From Mycteria americana (lineage: Eukaryota > Chordata > Aves > Ciconiiformes > Ciconiidae), in the NCBI RefSeq assembly GCF_035582795.1, contig NC_134368.1, positions 37,811,501 through 37,875,500 of the forward strand: 64,000 nucleotides of DNA. Reading direction: 5' to 3'. Positions 1 through 15,000 of this stretch are shown one piece after another (positions within the stretch are counted from its first letter, which is position 1; each line of letters opens with the position of its first letter). A program made the translations under genes and the position numbers. A model generated the notes under the pieces. The model worked only from the letters and a program-made list of their open reading frames with translations, did not search any database and was not told the origin of the DNA.

Positions 1-3000
1 TAGGATTTGCCCTCATATAATATAAATATTTCTATACAAAAGACTTCCAAGAAGTCGAGATGCAAATGCTAAAAGGAAGGTATAAATGCAACTGTGAACT
101 CTCTTTGCAATTAAATTCATTAGACTTTGGCCTTTTCCTTCTGACTACATTATTTTTGTGTCTTCAAAGATAAAAGTAGTCAGGCCAAAAAAAATACCCA
201 AAATGCTCACACATAAACCCCAGCTGCTTAGCATATTTCATTACCACACTGACTTCAAAAATACTGAGCAATTTAAACCTGCAAGCCACTTGGCTTTAGC
301 TAGAGATAAGTGCCTGAGATAAGAGAGGTATAATTGTTCAATGTAATACCGTAGCATGTTTTATATAAACATTTGCTAACACTGCACTTCATATATTTTG
401 TTTCAGAGTTGTGAAATGCTGCTGAATGTTCCAACTTTATTTGTGGCCTGTTCCTTTCATATTTACACATCCAGGGTTCCCCTTGATGCTGAATTAAACA
501 AATTATCTTATCCCAAAGTACCAATGGGGCAGTTATGCTTTGCAACAGAGAGCATAGCCTACAGGTTTCCAGCAGTCACCCAGCTTATTCCCTTTCACTG
601 CTGAAGAGGCAGGGGGGAAACGTTAAAAGAATTTGTTCGTGAAAAGCTCTGAAATTGGGATTAACAAGACAAACCTTTTGCTTTTAATAAAATGCTTTGG
701 GTTTACCTAACAGTAGTTTTTTCCATAATCTAACTATTAAGTAAATTAAATACTCTGAACTTAGGGCCCCCATATATTTCTTGGAGACCTGTTTACAGAC
801 TTTCTTTTGGTCTGGTTTCATGATGGAACGTGTGGTGTGACGCTACTATCTCTCTTAGCCCTGCACTATCAGTTCTTCCACATCGTAACTCTTGGACAGT
901 ATCAAACAAATTTGACAGAGGGGGAGCAGTCTCCAAGCTCTTATGTCCCCACAAGTTTTGGTGACCCATCACAATGTCTACCGAGGAAAGACTGAAGCCA
1001 AAGCTCAGCCTTACAAGGAGACATCAGAGTACCTACAAGGGAGAGAAGCTCTATGAAAGAAAGCAATGGGAAAACACAGGTCACAAAAACTTCCTGGCTT
1101 TCCTTCGCTTCAATAGCTAGTTGCGAATGACTACTGGGGGAGCCGTGCAGCCTCCGCTCCGAGAAATCTCCCTTTGAACACATGAGTTTACCTCCTGCTT
1201 CACTCTTGCTTCACTTAAGTATCAGCCGCTGGTCCAACTCCCTGCCTTCCAAACTACCAGTAAAATCAAGGGGAGGGACTGTCATATTGCAATGACAGCA
1301 AGGTGCAGCTCAGGATCACAAGAGGGAAAGGTGGTGCCACACCACAGCATGTTTCAGCAAGGCATGACAGCTTACCACAAAATCTGGCACCTTGCCCTGA
1401 TTTTAGGATTACATGCAAGTAATACTCAGCAATAACTGTTTTAGGCTCCAGTTCTTCCCCTTCCCTCACCTACATGCTTTTGACATAAGTGCCCCAGGGT
1501 CTTCTCCTTTGCCTCCACCCGAGCACCAAGAGCTCTAGGTCCCCTTTCGCCCCTGGTACAAGCAGGGGATCACCAGCCTACACGCACATGCAAGACCAGA
1601 CCCAGCTCACTGCTGTCACAACAGTAACACTGTTCATTTCAATGACACTACCGCAAAGATACAGTATTACTCAATGTGAGTGTGAATATCCACCTTTAAA
1701 TCAGACAATTAGGAATAAACCAACACCACTAACGAATGGAGGACTAAAGAGTACTGAATTTCATACTGCAAATGATCCTTGGTTTTCCCTGACTGTCATC
1801 AAGCAAAGTCCAATTCTGTTGCCTGGCTCTCGCCTAGAGAAATTATTCTACTTTTGCCAGCAATTCTACAATTGCTCTCACACTACAATAAACTAGTAAC
1901 AACTCAGGCAATTGCATGGGCATACAAAGAAGAATCTGACCCCACGGTCTATCAGATAATTTTCAATAATCCTACAATTAGAGAAGCCAAATTAAACATT
2001 TAACATTTGACCTTTGCTGTTGCTTCTACATTAGCTAATACAGGTTAAAAGTCCACACTTTTTTCAAGAGTTCACAAAATAAAGGCTTTAGATCCTGTAA
2101 GGAACAACTGATATGTTCTTATTGTGCACTAGAATTTAAAATGCTGGACTTTTTAATATGTAATAGTAACTTTAGACTGTAAAATCATCTACTTTGGAGT
2201 TACTCTGATTAAGCACCCACTAAGACAGTTAGATTAGATCATGGACTGGAGGGGACAGAAAAAAAAACCCACCACTTCAATCTCCTGTGAAAATCTCACT
2301 GCTACAACAGTGGTTAACAACACTTCTGCAGATGAAAAAAGAAGTGAGAAATTCAAAGATTGCCAAGAGTGACTTCTTAAATTTTTTTAAACTGAGGTCT
2401 ATTACTAAAATTTCATCACTTTTCTATCATTTTTACTGGTTTGCATCCTATGTTTTCTACCATTTGCATTGTTTTTCCAATGTTTATGTTTTAGCCTTGC
2501 TAGGAAACACATCTGCAACATCAATTACAATTACTAACAGCATGCACATCTAAATTAAACACCTGCGGATGTACACAAAGCACAAACAAAATACACTCAC
2601 GTTGGTATACAATATAGTCTCCCCAAACAGCATATATGAAATGGATGTGCTCTGATGCTATATTAACAAGTAGAATATAAAAACTTCAGCAGAAGGATGG
2701 AGATTAAAGAGAGCAGTCTTAAAAAGAACATAAGTATAAAGTAAAATTATATATAACCTGTATAAATAGATTATACCACTCAGCACGCGCAGTAAAGTGA
2801 TCTTGCACGTACACAGCAAAAAGACGATTCCCATGAGCATCACTGAACGTGCATGCAGCGTCCCTTGGGAGGGCTGGACCACGCGCAGTGCACGCACAGA
2901 GCATCACGGGAAGAACCACCACACGCACTCGTCTCCATCCACATTTACACCACACACCTGAAATCTATTTCAGAAACAAGTTTCTATGATGCTGGTCTAT

Positions 3001-6000
3001 GAATTGACGGGGCTTGGGGACATAAGTTTGATGGATGCTTCAAGCAGCTCTGCAGAGAGATGATGGCGACCAGACAGGTAGTCAGCTCTACGCTCTGTCA
3101 CCATTCTCAAAGGCAGCCTATTTGCCAAGCACATGGACAGGGTCAGTTCAGGCCCAGATGCAAATCCAGATACGTGGGTTTTGAAACCTGCACAGCCCAA
3201 TTTACCAGCCTTCAGAGATGTTGAACATTTGGCTCCTGTGAAAACCAGCGCTTTCACTGAGACACCCAACGTCTCACAAGCTCAGGAAGCCATGCTGGAA
3301 AGCGGCCTTTAGCTATTAGCCGAACAATTACCTCTCAACCAAGATTAAACTTGTGAGCCAGCCAATGCCTCCAAAATAAGGAAAGGGGATACATGAAATG
3401 TTGGATGCACTTCTGCAGTATTTTCTCAGGACAACTCTGTCTTGAAACAGCACTTCTGCCTGATTAATAAGTGGAAGACTTGGAAAGGACTAATGTCTTG
3501 GCACCACATCCTGTTTGCAACGTGAATCAGGAGTTGACATTTTTGGAATGTCAAGAGTTGGTATAACAAGAAACTCCTGCTTAATGCAAGCCTTTCATCT
3601 AGGCATGTGTCACCTTCAAGATGAGATGGCTCATGATGCCCAGGATTCAGAAGGGAAGGAAAGGGAGGAACTAAGGGAATAAAACTAAGGGAAACAAGGC
3701 ATAAGTGGAATTACAGAAATAATTAACAAATGCTTCATTCATGACTTCACAACCTATCTTATGTAAATAGAGAAAGTGTGATGACATGAATACTATTAAT
3801 ATCCCAGTTACAGGAATCTGCAATTCGTGTCTGTTGTATTTGGAGAGAGGGGATTAATGTTGCCTCTTGACCTAACAGCTGACCCACTGCTCTTCCACCA
3901 CCAAAAATACCAAGACCCTTAAAACCTTCTTCACACGTGCATATATTCCTCATCAGCAAGAAATGCTGCAAAAGAGGACAGGATGAGACCTAATGCACAC
4001 CACTCAGGGCTGCCACAGGGCAGCTCCTCGTATACAAGGTGAGCAGTTGTCACTCCCCTAATATTCCCACAGGTACCACAGAGTATACCTGCAAGAGAAA
4101 CCTGTTGAGGACTACTAACCAAACCGTATTGCCTGAACCAGCTGGAGGCAGGGAAGCATGCCAGGGAAGCACCACACGCACTTGCTCTCTTCTTCCTCTT
4201 CCCTGGGCACCTGTTTGTGGTCATAGTTGGACACCGCATAGTGGCAAGACAGACCTGGGTCTTAACCGGCATGACCACTCTTAGGTTCTCACTTATGGTA
4301 AAAAAAGGCAAATTTTCCACCCTCGTTCCAGCTCTTGCTGGAAAACTGTCATCAAAAACTGTCATTGCATGGCAATGTATACCGGAGCAGTTTTCAGATT
4401 TTTTTTTCTCCTTGCTGGTCCCCCATAACAAAACAGCCCTCCTGATGTTACGCACAGCAGTCACATACACACATCTATGTCGGAGTACAAAACACAGGTC
4501 AAATGCTCTGATCTGAAAAGTTGGGTTTGAAGCTAATTTGCTACCAGAGATAAAATGACAGTTCCCAAGGGCAGCTGTGCTGCCAGACAATTTCGCCACA
4601 CCTAGCAATAACAGAGCTTGGTGTGACACCAACCCATGAGTAAAATCCAACATCGACATCATTTTGTATGCTTTCTCATTGCTTGAAATACGCTGTCCTA
4701 TTCAACTGCCTCATTAACTAGTGAATGAACTATGATGACACAGGCAGGTAAAGCTTTTTTCCTCAACTTTTTTAATTTACCTTTTAATGATTTAACTCTA
4801 AATGCAAGCTACCATGAAACACTTCATTTTACTTTAGTACATTTCTTGAAGATGTGAAAAAGGGAACACTGTTAGGATAAAAAGGGATAACCATGAAAAG
4901 CTGAGTTCACCGTATTGCTGCGTGCCTATGGCTCTATTTGGAACAATCAGCACTGGGATGAAAACCGAATGAGATTATCATCTGGTAGGCAGAAAAAAAG
5001 CTGTATCAATTATTAGCCTTTGAAATGAGCTCAGAGACACGCAAGTGAAGGAGCGATGGTCCTGATTTAAACCCAGTGAGATAAATTACTTAAATTGAAA
5101 TCTAAGGGTGAGCTGGGGAAGCGTACTTCTCATGGCCAGGACGCCAGAACACGAGCCTGATCTGGCAGAACAGCAACTCTGCCCACGACTCCTCTTTTTG
5201 TTCGCTGCCATCACACCCGCCCTTGTTTCTGGTAAGCCTGCCCCAGTTTCTCTAGCTGTCCAATCTACAGCCCTTATTCAAAGGCAGACTTCAATTAAAA
5301 GGGAGCATTACTCAGCAGTTACAGCTATGCCCTTCTCAGCCTTTCCAATTCCCTGATGTAGGCAAAGGACATGTGCAAGAGAGACAGGTACGTGCATCAT
5401 TCAAGGAAGCAGCCCTGCTGGGAGTTAAGGTATCCTATCTCAACAGTCAACCAAAAATGTGTGCACTTTTCCCACTAAAGGACAGAACCAGACCCTTGGG
5501 GACTTAACGTGCATTCTCACGTATAACCATTAGCACACATGCACAGAGCACAGGTTTGCAATATATAAAATTTAATAAACTTACATAAACTATGCTTTAC
5601 TGTGCTGCACAGGGCAATACGGCAGACCACGTATCTGATGACACATTATTGCACGTGGCTCTAAAATAAACAATACCTTACAGAGCTACTTCACCCTCTT
5701 GTGAAAAGAGGTAGTTAAGAACGTGGTTTTTCAAATGAGGTTTCCAAAAGATGCCTTAATTTTACACTCATGGTTACTGGAGAAAATTTCTGCAATTAAA
5801 ATAATTATACAGACTGAACCTAAGATTGACTCAAAGAAAAATGCCTCGTGATTTTAGGGGAAAAAAAAAAAAAATCTGCAAAATGTTTCATTTAGAGATG
5901 GTTATATCTCTTTCCAGAGTAATTCTAAGAAGTTGTTCAGAAACTGAGACTTCATTAGAGCCGGCTGGAAAAAAAATGCAGAAAACCATTTTTTGCTTCT

Positions 6001-9000
6001 GTGTTCTGTGAAAATATTCCAACCAGATCCATTCTCACGCAGACATCCCACGCAAATATGATTTCAAGATTTCACTCCCGAAATTCAATGCCTGTGGAAG
6101 GACACTTGTCCCATGCAGAAGCCCAAACGATTTTCACTGAGCCCTGGTCTCACAGTACTTCCATGCAATGATCCTATTGACTCAGTGTACACATATATAC
6201 CCCTCCCCATAATTTCCCTAAGATTTTTCATCATTTCCATCACAAACCAATAAAACACGTACAACTGTAAAACATCCGTATCTAAAAAGCAAGAAAGTAA
6301 TGACATCCATCCACAATGAAAGAGACGACAGACCTAGTAACATATCACAAACCCCTAAATATTCCCCAAGATGGATTTCCTTTGTTCGTGATTTTGGACT
6401 GGACTAGTGCAAAGGGAGGGAGTCCGCGCGTGGACAGACGGCAGCGAGCCGTGCTGCTCCCACCTGTGATCCTGCCTCTGGGCCAGTGAACCTGCCCTGA
6501 AGTTAACACCAGAGGCTGAGAGACCACTTGGGCCTCGGGTGAACTTCCCATGGCCAGCAGTATCTGCCCTCCGTCTCTCAAAAGCGATGTGCTACAGACA
6601 TGCCCAATTTACACATGGGAGTTGCAGCTGTTCCAAACTTAATGTTAAAGCCAATAAACCTTCTCCTCTGAAGTTTTTGTTCCCTCTACTCACCCAGCCA
6701 GCCATGCAGCATTTACACCTAAAAGCGCACAAATCGTAAGAAAACCTTGTAATAAATATTTCCGTTTCACCCTGTTTAAAAAAATATTTAGTTTAAGGCT
6801 TACGTGTAGTGAAACAAGGTCACTGTACGATCCAAGAACGTAAATTCTCAGGAGAGCAGAATTTAGAACATCCTATGAAAATGAAGAATGGTACTTGGCT
6901 CTAAAACGCTGTGAAAATTTAAGAGGGAAAGTTAAGTACCACAATGAAATTTAGTACATCATTTTTACTGGCTTATAAGATAAACGGTCCAATTTATGGC
7001 ATTTAAAACGTTATCACATATGGTCAGGAGTTCATCTTCTGAAACTAGGTCACAGGTCATCAACAGGAAATTCATAGGAAATTATGGAGGAAATTAAAAG
7101 AACACAAATGGGCAAGAAAACTAGTTTACATAATCTAGGGTCTCCCAGCACAGCTTCCTGCGTTATGATGAACTCAGCTTTCACACTGAACTTTGCCTTT
7201 CCAGGCCACATTAAGTAAGTATTTCTGAATTGTCTATTATACTCTTCGGGCCTCAAAATGTTGAGGTCAAATTCACTACAAAGGGCCATTCATTTTTTTT
7301 CTTTAAACAATACAGCTGGGAAAGAAAATAGTAGCTGGAAAAGGTGTTTTGAGAGCACTAAATGCAGATTTCTACTTGCTACCGGCACCTCAAGAACGGG
7401 TGCGCGAGATGCTTCGTGGACACACATACCACACCGAGGACGGTACCCAAACTCAGGAAGAGATTCTCGTATTGCTTCAGTTCTAGCATCCCAGCCAAAC
7501 TGCAGCTGCATTCCCCATCACGTTTGGGAAGATGACGATTAGTGTCCAGGAGTCTGTTCTACTCTAATGTTAGACATACTTTTCAAAATAAAATCCCTGG
7601 TCAATAAGGCGTACGGAAGAGAGAGGGCTACGGTTCATCTAGGCTATCTGGACAACTTTCGTAAAGAAAAACTGCTAACAGAAGCAGTTACTGCTCAATT
7701 GTTTCAGCTGAAAGCTAAAGCACGCAATGTACTGCCTAGCCACCAATATCTCTAATGGATCACAGAGAAAGAAAAGTTAGGAGTTAACTTTACAAGACAG
7801 ATACAAAATGAAAGACTTGCCCCTGCTGTCTCTCTTCTTGCTACTTTCATTAAATAAAAAGACCTTGTGTAAATACCTTCTCATTCATGCTTTTTCACAA
7901 TACCTGAAATCAATGTGCTATACACAGGCCATCCCTACCCTCAAGAATCATAAGGTCCACATAAAAGTCCACAAATTAAAAGCAGTTCCTCAAATAAATT
8001 GTTCATTCTTCCTCTTTTGTCTTCTGCTTTCACACCCTATCAGATCCAATAAAACCACTGAGATCTGTTTTTTCAACACCACAACTTGAAATTTCTAATA
8101 AATCGTGCATTTGTAGCTATCTCCTGCAGATAGCATTTCCCACTGAAGTAACAAGAACCACTCCTGTACTTCAAAAATTATAGGAATCGCATCATCTACA
8201 ATTTGATGAAAAACAGAACTATCTTTGGGTTGTGAGGAGTTGGTTGACAAGGTAGAAGTGATAACAGTACTGAATAACAATGATTCCACATCATTTACTG
8301 CTGGTATTATAAACAGGCTTTCTTCTTCAGCTTGCAGGAAGGCGAGATGGAAAATTCTTATGAACACCATGGCGTCCAAAGGTTGATCTGAATGCAGGAT
8401 TTCACTTGCAGAACGAGGACTGCTCTGTTCACACTGAATACAGCTGGTTTTGGATGTTCATTCTTACCCACCGTCACTAATTCAAGGCCTGTGTTGAGAT
8501 AGGACCGTTTTCGCGATTGGCAATATTACAGTACAAAATAAAGGAGACAGTTCTCCTACTGAATGGATTACAATCCAAATGTAGGGAACTGCAGAAACAG
8601 TTGAAGTGCCCAGGAAAACAAAAATGACCACTGACACAACTGGGAACACCTCCCTCACCTCCTGACTTTCAAACCAGTGATTTTAATCTCTCTTTGAAGG
8701 AAAAGGGAAGCTTGCTATCCTTTTTACAATGAATTCAAGCCTGTTGAAAATCGAGTTTTCTTGTTTCGGTTACCTTTTGCAGACTGCTTAAAAGCTGCCA
8801 ATAGAGCCCAGGGCTCTGTGTAAACTAGACTGCTCTACCCACTCCATCATGCTGCACGCCCAAATATGCTTCCTGTAAAGCCAGGTCTTTTTTTCTTTTT
8901 ACTTTTCCCGTTCTCCTTCACAGTCTATTTGAGCAAGGTAATTCCAGCACCTATATGTCATCCAAGAGTAAGATACAAAACAGCATCAGTAGAGCAGCCA

Positions 9001-12000
9001 ACTCGATAAATGTGCTGAAAAAAGCAAGCCAGTAGCTATAAAGAACTTTCATATCCCCCTCATAGCTACAGGTAGTCACTTGAGAGCAACAAATGCTGGT
9101 TTGGGAGAGTTTTGCAGCTTCAATATTCAAGCATTTTCCCTAGGACTACTCTGTTTGCCATTGGCCTTGATACCAAAAATTATTGCAAGGACAAGTACAG
9201 AGGCACACAGTTTCCCGAGACTTTTAGAGAAGCTTTTAACCCTCATTTCTGCTTCCTGTCCTCATATTTAATTTACCTAGAAAAAAAGACCAATAACTGA
9301 AAGTGTTCTGGTTAAGTTCAGGTATTCAGGTCTCATTTTCAATGGTTACTACTCCTTTTCCTTTTTCTGGTGAAAACTAAACCCAATGGTTAGGCAGAAT
9401 TGCATGAAGTATTCATTAGATACTTCTTACAAAGGGCAACCTGTATTTCTAGGCTCAGATTTACGTCTACTCCACCAAAAACATCAAATATCCAGTTTTC
9501 ATAATTTAGTGGTAGCTTTATCACTTAAAATAATGTCACATATCATGCTTTTCAATGAAACCCCCCCGCAATTAATATTGTATTATTTAGCAATTCTTAC
9601 ACAAGTTCTAAATTAGCTGACAATTTTTGATCATGGCTTTAATACTGTCTGGCCTCTTTCAAGGTAAAAGCATGCTCAGGAGGAGCCAAGAGTAACCTTA
9701 TCTGAAAAGTTTTTTCAGCACTGCTTTACTTGAATCATGGCCCGGAGTTTAGGTGATAGGATGCTGATTTGGTTTTAATGCTGTTCACAGAGATATTCTA
9801 CAACCTGCTATGGGTTATGAAGCAGAGTCACACTAAAGCAGCTTCCCAGAACACTGAAAAGAAACCCCCAATTTTTGGAGGACTTCTACGATGCGCTTAG
9901 TAAAGTATCATCTTTTTAGTCTTCATACCTGATCGTACTTATACCTCTAAAGAGGTGTGCTTTGCACAGGTAAAACTGTGCAAAGAATGTTACAAAAATG
10001 GTAGTTTACTCTCCTGCATACAAATGAAAGCCTATTGTTGCTCACAACTGAGCAGGTCACTGGGCTAAACCAAGGTGATCTGCAAAATCCTCACATTTCA
10101 GCCTCCTCCAACAAGTAATGCATTTTCCAAAGATGTGGCTGCTATCCAATTCCAAAATGGCAAGATATTCAACACCCTTCAGGTTTATCAAATGTTGCCA
10201 ACAAAGACAGAGTATAACTTCTACACCTGTGAAAGACTGGGAGCTATTTGTCATGAATCAGTACTGTGTTTGTTCTGAACCCTTGTCTACTCTTGAAAGA
10301 GGAGCTTCCCGTATCTTCAGTAGGCTATCATGATGTCCAGTGTGCATATAACAAATTACTTCAATCACAGGACTACTGGAAAACACACCTAGAAACGTAT
10401 TCAGATTCAGACTGGCACCTCTGCGCAAACGCCAAGGAGACGATGCCCTTTGCTGACCTGATCCTGGAGCACCTCTGTGCACCCCGACCTGGCCGAAGGT
10501 CCAAGCAAACCAGCAGAGAGAACACGGGGACTTTGAATGCAAGCAGCGACAGAGGCTGGGGAGGAAAAATAACCTGAAACTTAGCCCTGCAGGGATGAGT
10601 GCTTTGAACTGAGATAGAAACATGAACAGGTCTAGGTAAGACAGGCATACACACAGACTTCTGTTTCTTTCTTATATTCCTTCCTCTTTGATTTTACTTC
10701 TAATGCCATGAGCAAAAAAGCCACTCTGGATCCCCTTGCTCATCGGTCACAGCAGCCAGGAAGAACAACAGGTACCCAAATGCAGTTTGGTCAGCTGAAT
10801 GCACAAGTAGTACACCGGACACTGTCCACTTTTAGCGTGGTCTAAAAGTGAAGTCATGGATATGCAGAAAATACCTTGGTATCTGGTGGGAAAGGACCAG
10901 GCGTGGAGCCAGTGGCATAACACACAGGCATGGGCATAGCCCTGTACGCAAGTTAATACTGCACAGGCCACCGCAGGAGTGAAAACCAGGGTTCTACAGA
11001 AGGAGGAGAGAGAAGATTGTCTTTTGCATTCTTTTAGCCAAGAAATCAGGGGCAAAAACGAAATGAGCTAGAAACTGTGCAAAAATGGCTGGTCCATGAA
11101 CCAGGACCAAGTTTGTGCTCTGAAGACAGAGCGCACCTAGACCCTCTCCCCACATCAGGATGCAGTGGAAGTTCCTATTTCTCTGCCAAGGCAAGCGGAT
11201 GCCCCAGAGGCCAAAAGGGACCAGAAGGCACAGCGAGCCCAGAGGCAACTTCCCGAGCAATAAACCAAGCACAGCCCCTCAAGTAACTGAACGGAGTGAC
11301 CCCCTTGGGGTTCACCAGGTCAGCACAGGCTGAAGCAAAAGACACGGAGCAGGAGGCAAGAGGCAAAGCTAGCCCTGCAAGGCATCGACACCTACATGCT
11401 CTCAGTTTTTACTGTCCCATTAATGGGTCTGGTCTAAGACAGCCTAAAACTACTCAGAATTCAGGGAGGCAAAGAGATCACATTACTGTTAAGCAGATGA
11501 ATTGGAAGGTGTTTCTTAATACCACACTGAGAGAAAAAGAAGGTGATGCAATACTGATTATTCCATTAAATATTAATTACAATACAGCTGCTTTCAAGCT
11601 AGAACATATTCCTTTAGACAACTGAATTAAGGGACCGGAGAACTGAAGGAGCTTCAAGGCTTTGCGTGTATATCTGTCATTTCTCAATTATGTTAAACTG
11701 AGTTCTTCAGATCATGCATGGTTATCTCCAAATACTAATTTTTATTAGAGTTAGAGGTTCAAGCTTAAAACAGAAAAATACTCAGGACTCTCAAATTTGC
11801 TCAAATGACTCCCAAGATCCTTCTTACTGTTCAAGGAGGCTGAAGAGGCAGTCCTACACCTTCCATCAAACATCCTTGAAATGAAGAGTAAGGTTATATT
11901 TCCCTCCTACAAATTTTAATTTGCACACAGATACCATCAGCTGGATAGCAGTGTTAGATACTTCTCTCCTTTCCCTTCTGCTTCAACTTGGTAATTGAAC

Positions 12001-15000
12001 TCCAGTAACAGTAGGGCAACACCGAGACTGAATTTTACCCTTCAACTTTGGAGCACTGAAACCTCTGCAAGGAAATTTTATAGCAAAAGCACAATAAAGT
12101 AATTGCAAACTTTTCAGAAGGTAACCTTCAAATAAGCATGCTCTGGAATTAGTTTTTACCATTGTAGAAAGCTCTTCAGACATTCCTTCGTGCTGCGGGT
12201 GCTAGACTGTTACCCTACACCACCCCCATCTCAAACTGACACATTACGTCCAACACCAAGATCTTCAATTAAAATAGCTCAAGAAAGACTGCAGAAAAAA
12301 GTATTTCTTTCCAGAGCGCTGCTCAGTTCTGGTAACATTTAACAGCTGGGTCAACCACAGGGTGCAGTTCCTCTCTCCGCTAAAACAAAATCCAGGATTT
12401 GCCTTTGTTATTTAGGAGGGAAAAAAAAGAAAAAAAAAAGCAAGAAGCTTCCAACATTTCAAAAGCTATACATATAATTTCGTGTGACTTTTTGAAGCCC
12501 TCCTAAGCTTCAGTAAGTTTTATCCTGCTTGGCAGTTTCATACGATTTCTTTATTTTCCCTTCATTTAAGCAGCAATCTATCAAAAACTCCAAGTATATT
12601 TCCCCTTTTTCAGTAACATGTATGAATTTTCTTGGATTGAAACTTTTCAACATCTCTCTTCACGCAAGGTCAAAGCTCTACATTGTTGTAGTTTTCTTTT
12701 TCAGTGTTTTTTCTCCAAGTCAGTCCTCCACTGGGAAATTAATATTCCGCATGAACAATGAACTCCTTGCACGGCCTTTGAACCTAGTGGTTGCTAGGAG
12801 GTCTAAAGAAACCCTGGAGTACAGCCGATTTAATAGCATGTATCAAGAGATTATTCAGCAGTAAAAATGTGTGATTTTCTAAATTCCCCTGCTTTTTTTC
12901 CTCCTTACTTCTATCTCCAATCATCTGTCAAACAATCTTTACATTTCAGATGAATTGCATCTGCATCAATTTTCTACAATTATGGGCAGTTTGTTCCCGA
13001 AGTATTGAAAATGTGACTGCCAGCCACCAATGCTGCTTCTAATCAAGCAAATATCAAACTGGTCCTTACTCAGTTTTACTGAAAAGGCTGCTTAAAATTG
13101 GGTATGCTCCACCACTCTAGCATGAGGTTTGCACTTCCATTATAAACAGGGTTCTGCTGAAAGACTGTATTTTCCACAAATAAAACACCACGGCATTAAC
13201 TGCAACACCATTACTCAATATTTCTCTGTGCTGAATGAAATGTACGTATATATGATTCTCCATGCCCCATTCAGGCATACTCAAATATTAATGTTTCAAG
13301 CTTTTAGCATCTTACTGAAGGCTGTTTGACTGTCTGCTTTGTCATATTTCCCTAAGCAGTGTAACCGAGGCAAAACCCCAAGGTTTCTTTCCCACCCTCC
13401 ACCCCCACCCCAAACAATGCTGCATTTAATTAAAAGAGAACCATAACAATGCTAATGGTGATGAGGTTAAATGGCTGGATAAACAGAATGCAGCCCTCTG
13501 AAAAGCCCGTGTGTTTCGGGACACTTTCTCCCCTGCAACATTCTGGGTGACAAAGAATGTATTTGTATTCCTGATCCCCACAACTTTTAAGCCAGAGGAC
13601 TTCCTATAGATTTCCTGCGAGGAAGAGAGTTTCCTTCAAACAGTAAGAAGTGTTTAATACAGTAGACATTCCTCCCAAAACTAATATTTGGAAAGGCAGT
13701 GGACAAGGATCCTTTAAAAATAAATGAATGTGGAAACTATCCATCACGAGAGAACAATTGCATTTCCAGCTAAAAGCCTACTAAGTTGTTTATTTTTTAA
13801 AAAAACAAACCACCAAACATTTTGTGATTTTAATTTTCAATGTATCCTCTCTCCAACAACTTTAGCAAATTACTCAAACTAAACATGGCATTTGTCCTTC
13901 TTCTTCAGTTATTGCAGTTGAAATTAATGCGCTGTATATTCATAAACACGGTATTCTGGGGGTCTGGAGATTACTTTAAAACATTTATAGCAGATTACAA
14001 ATTCTATGCCTCCCTGCCAGTGACACAGGTATCTGCCAAAAAATGCAGGGTGACACATCTGATTCTGCAGATCGCTGGTGTTTGAGCGCCTGGTTGGATT
14101 GTACCAATCTTGCCAAGATAAAGCTTTTACAGAGCCAGACTGCTTCCCTGAAGAATTAAAAACAAGCAAAAAACCACACCGCTTGGCACAAAACGTTCAC
14201 GTGAACTCCTTCTCTTTTAAATACGGGCTTCCACACTGCAAGAAAGGCCTTAAAGTACCGACTTCAACAGAACTGACACGGCGTATCTTACAGTGGGAAT
14301 ATCAGGACATTCACGCAGACCAACGAAAACCTTTGCAGTACAGACAGATTTGGCTTTCCAGCTGCTTTCAGGTCCTGCAGCACCAACAAAACAAAACAAC
14401 CCCTCCACCACCACCACCACTCTCCTCTTCTTCAGCTGTTCAAGCATAAATTATCCTTGTCATTTCCTCTCAATATGTGGCTTCCCAGGAAAGGGAAAAA
14501 TCAGAGCGGCTATTGCCAAAATAGCACAATAGTCTTACACAGGCAGATTTTTCAATAAAATGCGTATTATTTCCTTTGTGCTCGGGCATTAGAGAAAGAA
14601 TAGTCACGAGACATTTTTAAAACATGAGAAACCAATCCTGACTGAAGAGATATGTTTATTAGGGTCAGAGATAGGAAAAGTGAGCATATAACTGACAACC
14701 ACAATCTTTGGCTCAACCTTTGCAGCAGAAATGGGGGGGGGGAACGGGGCACGGGGCTGGAAACGTTTTCAGTAATGCATAATAAATACCTTCATCTTCT
14801 CCCTCTCCCTCTTTTTCTCCTTTAAAGGAATCTGCCTACTCAACCTAAATTGAGCCTCAGAGGGAAAACGTGCCTTCATGATAAATTGGAATTTGCCATC
14901 ATAGTAATGAAATGTTATGTCCAATCATCACAATAAGCAGGCAGCAGAACAACAAAGGAGGTTTCCAGGATTTTCTGCCCCCGGCCCCCTCCCCATCAGC

